A stretch of 64,000 bases of DNA from an uncultured Lachnospiraceae bacterium (lineage in GTDB: Bacteria > Bacillota > Clostridia > Lachnospirales > Lachnospiraceae): positions 1 to 64,000 of the forward strand of contig CAMXPV010000005.1 in the NCBI GenBank assembly GCA_947245585.1. The letters run 5' to 3'. Under the pieces are notes generated by a model, which searched no databases, was not told where the DNA came from, and saw only the letters and a list, made by a program, of their open reading frames with translations. Of this stretch, positions 58,891 through 64,000 are shown in pieces. The first letter of the stretch is position 1, and each line of letters opens with the position of its first letter. The translations under genes and the position numbers were made by a program.

Positions 58891-61311
58891 TTACTCTGCG
58901 TCAAGGCTCCTCATGGCCTCCTCCAGGTAAGGAATCACATAATCGGCGCGCTTCTCATAAAACTCGTCCACAACCGCAATATTTTCCCAGAACGTGTCCG
59001 CCGTGTATGCCCCGTCATTGAAGCGATGCCAGCTTGTCACCATGGGTTTCTCATAGCGCGCCGCCATCTCATATAGTTTATCATGAACCTGCGGATACGC
59101 AAAGTTTTTCTTTATCATCCCGGTAAAGGTCTGCGCAAACCGCTGCCGGAACTCCGCGTTTGCCAAAAGCTGCGACATCAGTTTCGTGGTGAAAGGGCTT
59201 CCCGCCCAATGGGCCTCTTCCGTAAACGGATTGGAGTCGTAGGTGCACATGCCCTCCTCATAGATCCCCGTTGACTCGTCGGTGTCATACACACCAAAGC
59301 GCCATCTGCCGTCCGCATAGGGGTTGTCCCCGTCCGCCTCTCTGGCGCGCCAACAACACACGTTATTTAAGGGCCAGTCCGAGTTACCGATATAGATTTC
59401 AAAACAATACTGCTCGATAAAGCTCTGTATATCCATCATTTCCCCGATGGCCTCATAATGTTCCGGCAAAGACAGATCGTTTTCCTTCGCATAGTCAAGA
59501 AGCTCCTGATACAGGGCAAGATCCTCCTCTTCCCCCACAGACACATGATTTTCCCGCTTGACCACGATCAGGTTGTCCTCCGCAATTCCGTACTTCTCCC
59601 GATAGTATTCTTCCCCGTAACGGGCCTGCAGATTATACAATCCCCAGAATTCGCCGTTTAAAAACACCATACAGGGCTCGCCGGGCTGGGTGTCCAACGC
59701 CTCCTTTTCCACAAGGGACTGGTTGAACACATCCCGCAGCATGGTCACATTGGTGTCGAGGGAACCGGAGGTGCGCAGCATCTTTGCGCCGAGTCCAAGC
59801 ACGTCCTCCCCGTAGGCCTCCCTGTCGTAAAAATTAAATCCCTTCTGCCGCATGTTTCTGGACGATCCGCCGCGGATCCTGACCCCGATCTCCTCCTCGC
59901 CCACAAGATTTTTCTCCCCGTCAAACAGCGTCACCTTGACGCGCCGCTCCTTCGTCCTGTCGGGGTGGGTATAATTTGCCTCAAAGGAGTGCCCCATATC
60001 CTGCCGGTAAGCCTCCCACCTTTGATAGTCCTCCCCCAACATGTAAATGCCCCGCTCCTGTGAGAAGAAGTCCTCTGGCTCCGCCTCCATGGACAAAACC
60101 GGAATCCCCTCATAGGCGGACTTCTCTTCATACCCTACAAAATAAATTTGGGACACGGCCCTGCTGACTTCCCCGGCTCCATTCACACTGACCGCCCTCA
60201 CAAGCGTCCCCTTGTCAATCTTTTCCGCCGGGCTGTAATCTCCCTCCCTGGAAATGCCCGTTATTGCCGCATACACATTTTCCCCGTCGGAAGCGTCCTC
60301 AATCAAAATCGGCTCCGTATAGCGCGCAGCATCCGCCGTGGGCATACTGCCGTCTGTGGTGTAGTGGACGCTCTCCCCCTCCTTCGCCGTCAGCGCAAGA
60401 AGAAAAGGCTCGTCATAAAAACCGCTTTCCACTGAAAACACAGGCGCTTCCAACGTCGGCAGGACGATCGGCGAAAGGCCCTCGTTGCTCTCCCCCGGCG
60501 TGCCGTTTTTCACGGTATGCCAACCGTCGGCAAGCCTTGCGTAGGACACGTCCGCTGCAAGCTCCGGCACCTCCACCCGGTCGATCATACGCCCTGCGCC
60601 ATCCGCAAGAATCAGCGTCTCACCCGTCTTTCGCAACTTAAAATCCAGATACAGGGCCGTCTTTTCACCGTCCCCCTGCTCCTCATCCTCAGATACCGTC
60701 AGCCCTCTCCCACTGCCGTCCGCAAATAACAGCAGATAAGACCGCGGTGCAAGCATGATTTCCGGCAGAAGGCGGCCTGTTTCCACATCCTCCCCATCCG
60801 TCAGGCAAAAACCGCCAAGGGGCACCGACGTGAAGGAAGGGTTATAGAGTTCGATATAGTCACTGCTTCGCCCGTCGCCGTCCAGCGCCAATGTCAGATT
60901 GTCCGCACAGACCTCCGTGATCGCCACACGCTTTGCCGCATAATCGTCATACCAAAGGCCCGCCAACAAAACCGCCCACAGCGCCGTGGAAAAGAGAAGC
61001 GCCCGCCTCCCGGCCATCGCATCCCTTTTCCTTTTGCCCACAAGAAGCGCGAGCATCAGCGAAAGGCCGTAGGCCACGACCAACCACACCACATACAGGA
61101 GTAAGTAGGGATTGTTTTTCGGGGACAGTTCCATTTCCCCAAAAAGCAGGGTCGCCACACCGCCCGTACAGACAAGAATAAGAAAGGCAAACAACAGCGT
61201 ATCCGCCACCGCGGAAAGCCGACTGCCTTTCTTATCTCTCTGCTGTCTCACATATGCCGGAAGAATGCCCGGTACAAGAATCAGGATAACGCCTGCTATG
61301 AATGAAATCAT
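58891..61311 (-). CDS. CotH-family protein with membrane, lamin-tail and chitobiase-like domains
   Basis: 806 aa. Four membrane helices lie in the first 140 residues. A lamin-tail domain follows (about 145-265: VAITEVCADN, SSDYIELYNPSFTSVPLGGFCLTDGED). A chitobiase-C-terminal-like segment (about 300-370) has VHYTTDGSMPTADAARYTEPI. The CotH kinase-like domain (about 410-780) has GVRIRGGSSRNMRQKGFNF, IGNSDWPLNNVCCWR and WRFGVYDTDEST, matching the atypical kinase fold whose spore-coat member CotH phosphorylates coat proteins. Its start overlaps the rmlB stop by 4 bp (ATGA), coupling this operon to rhamnose synthesis. The substrate is unknown. Confidence 0.88.
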   Translation of the reverse strand: MISFIAGVILILVPGILPAYVRQQRDKKGSRLSAVADTLLFAFLILVCTGGVATLLFGEMELSPKNNPYLLLYVVWLVVAYGLSLMLALLVGKRKRDAMAGRRALLFSTALWAVLLAGLWYDDYAAKRVAITEVCADNLTLALDGDGRSSDYIELYNPSFTSVPLGGFCLTDGEDVETGRLLPEIMLAPRSYLLLFADGSGRGLTVSEDEEQGDGEKTALYLDFKLRKTGETLILADGAGRMIDRVEVPELAADVSYARLADGWHTVKNGTPGESNEGLSPIVLPTLEAPVFSVESGFYDEPFLLALTAKEGESVHYTTDGSMPTADAARYTEPILIEDASDGENVYAAITGISREGDYSPAEKIDKGTLVRAVSVNGAGEVSRAVSQIYFVGYEEKSAYEGIPVLSMEAEPEDFFSQERGIYMLGEDYQRWEAYRQDMGHSFEANYTHPDRTKERRVKVTLFDGEKNLVGEEEIGVRIRGGSSRNMRQKGFNFYDREAYGEDVLGLGAKMLRTSGSLDTNVTMLRDVFNQSLVEKEALDTQPGEPCMVFLNGEFWGLYNLQARYGEEYYREKYGIAEDNLIVVKRENHVSVGEEEDLALYQELLDYAKENDLSLPEHYEAIGEMMDIQSFIEQYCFEIYIGNSDWPLNNVCCWRAREADGDNPYADGRWRFGVYDTDESTGIYEEGMCTYDSNPFTEEAHWAGSPFTTKLMSQLLANAEFRQRFAQTFTGMIKKNFAYPQVHDKLYEMAARYEKPMVTSWHRFNDGAYTADTFWENIAVVDEFYEKRADYVIPYLEEAMRSLDAE

Positions 61312-62387
61312 ACATTGTACATCTCTTCGTAATACTTCTGATAATCGCCGCTTGTCACATGCTCCATCCACTCTTCATGGGCAAAATACCACTCAATGGT
61401 GCGGCGGATTCCCTCCTTAAACATGGTCTCCGGCTCCCAACCGATCTCCTCGCGAATTTTATCCGGCGCGATCGCATAGCGTCTGTCATGTCCCTTGCGG
61501 TCTTCCACATAGGTAATCAAATCTTCACTGACAAGCGCTTTTCTCGGATCGTTTTCGGGCAGCATCTCCTGCAGGGTCTCTATAATGATCTTGATGATCT
61601 CAATATTCTGCTTCTCGTTATGGCCGCCCACGTTGTAGGTCTCAAAGAGCCGCCCCTTCTCCTGCACCATGTCGATGGCTTTGGCGTGATCTTCCACGTA
61701 AAGCCAGTCGCGCACGTTCTTGCCGTCGCCGTAGACGGGGAGCTTCTTTCCTCCCAGCGCGTTGTGGATGATCAGCGGGATCAGCTTCTCCGGGAACTGG
61801 TAGGGCCCGTAATTGTTGGAGCAGTTGGTGATATTGGCGGGAAAATGATAGGTGTCCATGTAAGCCTTCACCAACATATCGGAGCTTGCCTTGCTCGCAG
61901 AATAGGGACTGTGGGGCGCATAGGGGGTTGTCTCATAGAAATACCCGCCGTCCTCCTCCAAAGACCCGTACACCTCGTCGGTGGATACGTGCAGAAACTT
62001 CTTGTCCGCCTTGAAGCTGCCGTCAGGAAGCTCCCACGCCGCCTTTGCACAGTTTAACATCACCGCCGTGCCGAGCACGTTTGTCTGCACAAAAACCTCA
62101 GGATTTTTGATGCTTCTGTCCACATGGCTCTCCGCCGCAAAATGCACGACCCTGTCAATGTCATTTTCCGCAAAAATTTTGGCAATGGCCTCTTTGTCAC
62201 AGATATCCGCCTTGACAAACGTATAATTTTCCCGCTTCTCCACTTCCTTTAAGTTTTCCGGATTGCCCGCATAGGTGAGCGCGTCCACATTGATGATCCG
62301 GATCCCGCCGCCGTACTTTTTGAACATGTAATGAATGTAGTTGGAACCGATAAACCCGGCGCCTCCTGTCACAAGATAGGTTTTCAT
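61308..62387 (-). CDS. rmlB: dTDP-glucose 4,6-dehydratase
   Basis: The second step of dTDP-L-rhamnose synthesis. This extended SDR enzyme has 359 aa. The NAD-binding motif is YLVTGGAGFIGSNYIHYMF; the active-site region has HFAAESHVDRSI, HVSTDEVYGSL (Asp-Glu pair), PYSASKASSD (catalytic YxxxK) and NCSNNYGPYQFPEKLIP. All catalytic residues are intact. The start at 62387 has GGAGG 8 bases upstream. It is followed by the coupled CotH-family gene. rmlD, the last enzyme of the pathway, is not in the window. Confidence 0.96.
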   Translation of the reverse strand: MKTYLVTGGAGFIGSNYIHYMFKKYGGGIRIINVDALTYAGNPENLKEVEKRENYTFVKADICDKEAIAKIFAENDIDRVVHFAAESHVDRSIKNPEVFVQTNVLGTAVMLNCAKAAWELPDGSFKADKKFLHVSTDEVYGSLEEDGGYFYETTPYAPHSPYSASKASSDMLVKAYMDTYHFPANITNCSNNYGPYQFPEKLIPLIIHNALGGKKLPVYGDGKNVRDWLYVEDHAKAIDMVQEKGRLFETYNVGGHNEKQNIEIIKIIIETLQEMLPENDPRKALVSEDLITYVEDRKGHDRRYAIAPDKIREEIGWEPETMFKEGIRRTIEWYFAHEEWMEHVTSGDYQKYYEEMYNV

Positions 62388-62401
62388 TTTTTCCGCCTCC
62401 G

Positions 62402-64000
62402 TCAATAATTTACATAGCTGATATTCATATCTACATTGCCGCTGATGCCGCTGACCTTTCCCTTGGAGGAATACTGCCAAATGTCATAGCGGGTGGCCGT
62501 ATAGGTCGGCTGGCTGGCATACTGCGCCAACCACAGTTTATAGTTGGTAAGGCTTGCCGTATTGATCTTCTCGGTAAACCAGTTCTTATTTGCATAGACA
62601 CCCGCAGAAATGCCGGAATTTTGCACCGTCTGGCAGAACGTCTTGCAGACTGCGGTTCTGGTGTCGCGGCTGATGCCGTCGGCCCGTCCGCCGCTTCCCT
62701 CCACATCGAGGAAGAGCGGGTAATTGAGTCCGTACCCTTTCACCAGATCGATCGCCATGGAAGCTTCCTCCACTGCCTCCACCTCGTTGACCGCCTGGCT
62801 GTAGAAGTATGCTCCCACCTTCAGGCCTGCCGCCTTCGCCCCCTTGATGTTGCTCTTAAACTTGGGGTCCTCCACCAGTACGCCGGTAGAGTAGCCGCGG
62901 TAGCCGCAGCGGATGATCACATAGGACACGCCGGAATTTTTCACCGCATTCCAGTCAATGTTGCCGTTGTGCTTCGACACGTCAATTCCCATATTGCCGG
63001 AACTCTTGGCCACCTTGCCGTCGCTTCCGAAGGTGTACTTTGCGCCCTGGATCACCTGCTCGCCGGTCACGTAATTGCCGTTCTTGTCAAAGTAATAGAG
63101 ATGGCCGTCGATGGTCTGCCACCCGGTATACTTGTAGGAGGCGTCTTTCCTCTTGCGGAACCAGGTCTTATGCTCCGGGTAATCCTTAAAAGTTGCCTCG
63201 ATATACTTGCCGTCCTTTTTATAGTAAAGCTGATTGCCGTCCTTGTCCTTTAACTTCGTTGCCGCGTCCGTTGTCGTGACTGTGATCTTGATATCGGCGT
63301 AAATTTTTTCATTTGCCTTGCAGGCCGCCCTGATGTAGACTTCGCCTTCCTTCAGGCCTGTGACAACGCCCTTCTCATCCACCGTCGCGTATTTCTTATC
63401 ATGGGTCTTCCAGATAATCTCCGCGCCCTCCGGGTCGGATTTCGCCGTCAGCGTGATGGTCTGGTTGGGGGCCACCACATTCAGCCCGGTGATGGTCACT
63501 TTCTTATAATCCTTGTAGCCGACGCTTACCTTACAGGAAAGATCGGGGTTTTTAATCACCACGCCGCTCGGCGCATTCACCTTTACGCTGACGGTGGCAG
63601 TGCCGTCCTTTTTGGCCTTAACCTGACCGTCGGAAGACACCTCGACAATGGATTTATCACTGGTAGACCATGTGCCGGAATAACTTTTCCCGCTCCCGTC
63701 AACGATCTGGAGGGTTTCCTTCTGATCCTTGACAAGGTTAAGCTCCGTCTTGTTCAGTTTCACTTCCACCTGGCTGGTCTTGGCATTGACGGTCACCTCG
63801 CATTTGAGGGCACCGGGATTTTTTATGACAGTGTCCGATCCCGGAGCTGCCTCCGCCGTTATCGTCGCCTTACCCGCCGCCTTCGCCGTCACCGTGCCGC
63901 CGGACACCGTCGCCACATCGCTGTTACTGCTGGACCACTTCACGGTATAGCTGCCGCCGCCTGACACGCTCAAAGTCTCGCTCTTTCCGGCTTCCAACGT
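62402..64000 (-). CDS. GH25 muramidase-like protein with Big_2 repeats, partial
   Basis: The gene runs off the right edge; 532 codons of the C-terminal part are visible. At least three bacterial Ig-like (Big_2) units are seen (GGSYTVKWSSSNSDVATVSGG, then GTWSTSDKSIVEVSSDG, then AEIIWKTHDKKYATVDEKG). One or two choline-binding-type repeats follow (TGWQTIDGHLYYFDKNGNYV). The C-terminal GH25 domain covers about the last 200 residues ([53 protein letters not shown]). In the catalytic DxE the order is DVEG, intact. It is a secreted wall protein and close paralogue of the 54028 GH25 domain. The spacer to rmlB is 14 bp, so it leads the rml operon. Confidence 0.88.
   Translation of the reverse strand, partial: TLEAGKSETLSVSGGGSYTVKWSSSNSDVATVSGGTVTAKAAGKATITAEAAPGSDTVIKNPGALKCEVTVNAKTSQVEVKLNKTELNLVKDQKETLQIVDGSGKSYSGTWSTSDKSIVEVSSDGQVKAKKDGTATVSVKVNAPSGVVIKNPDLSCKVSVGYKDYKKVTITGLNVVAPNQTITLTAKSDPEGAEIIWKTHDKKYATVDEKGVVTGLKEGEVYIRAACKANEKIYADIKITVTTTDAATKLKDKDGNQLYYKKDGKYIEATFKDYPEHKTWFRKRKDASYKYTGWQTIDGHLYYFDKNGNYVTGEQVIQGAKYTFGSDGKVAKSSGNMGIDVSKHNGNIDWNAVKNSGVSYVIIRCGYRGYSTGVLVEDPKFKSNIKGAKAAGLKVGAYFYSQAVNEVEAVEEASMAIDLVKGYGLNYPLFLDVEGSGGRADGISRDTRTAVCKTFCQTVQNSGISAGVYANKNWFTEKINTASLTNYKLWLAQYASQPTYTATRYDIWQYSSKGKVSGISGNVDMNISYVNY

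Noticed and set aside
1..64000. CRISPR arrays, rRNA or tRNA genes, insertion-sequence transposases with inverted repeats
   Set aside because: No regularly spaced repeats, no recognisable structural RNA sequence and no DDE transposase were seen on reading both strands; a covariance-model scan was not possible.

Overview
The window looks like a chromosomal segment of an anaerobic, probably spore-forming member of the Clostridia, most likely a gut Lachnospiraceae. This rests on gene content: a stand-alone PTS with HPr and EI, an AgrC/LytTR pair, a Csp-like S8 peptidase, Rpn-type nucleases, BMP lipoprotein, VTC/DUF4956/CotH operon and GH25 proteins. Nearly all genes from 25.4 kb onward are on the minus strand. 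No rRNA, tRNA or CRISPR array was recognised.

The most striking structure is at 2518-9644. A NodB-type polysaccharide deacetylase gene is cut in two. Its 5' part lies at 9640-10067 and its 3' part at 1941-2522, both on the minus strand. A 7.1-kb segment separates them, carrying a complete phosphotransferase system (nagB, EIICB, HPr, EI, EIIA) and, beside the right junction, a large serine recombinase preceded by a 43-residue protein. The two junctions share CCCCA. Removing the segment at that pentamer restores one 334-codon frame through the motif FDAAWGNEDT. Joining the element ends gives a 40-bp palindrome-like site with 19-bp half-sites matching at 15 positions around a CA dinucleotide, as expected for a serine-integrase attP. 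This is the architecture of skin (sigK) and SPbeta (spsM) elements, but here with a sugar-PTS cargo. Whether it excises in a programmed way cannot be read from the sequence.

Region by region: 1-1.9 kb holds an AT-rich accessory stretch with two small DUF3791-type genes, a membrane protein and a MntA/HepT toxin-antitoxin pair flanked by a 29-bp direct repeat. 10-12 kb has a Cys-rich unknown protein and a two-repeat FliD-like protein. 12-17 kb is a sugar catabolic operon (L-fucose isomerase-like, DUF4867, xylulokinase-like) with a divergent LacI regulator. 17-23.4 kb has a degenerate-GGDEF/EAL protein, a divergent carbamate kinase homologue, lspA, and a GHKL kinase/LytTR regulator pair. 23.4-25.4 kb has one broken and one intact Rpn-type nuclease.

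25.4-37 kb encodes surface and envelope functions: a GT2, a DUF5722 lipoprotein, a BMP lipoprotein, an S8 peptidase with Cys at the nucleophile position, a ClpX paralogue, HtrA, GlmS and a rhamnosyltransferase-like GT2. 37-64 kb is a large cell-surface polysaccharide locus: LCP ligase, polyprenyl-phosphate sugar transferase, four glycosyltransferases, phosphoglucomutase, a WbdD-like methyltransferase-kinase, Wzt/Wzm ABC exporter, rmlA/B/C for dTDP-rhamnose, two GH25 muramidase-like proteins, and an embedded operon of VTC, DUF4956, a Cthe_2159-type lipoprotein, a small membrane protein and a CotH-family protein. Together these suggest a rhamnose-containing glycan assembled on undecaprenyl phosphate, capped, exported by an ABC transporter and attached to the wall.
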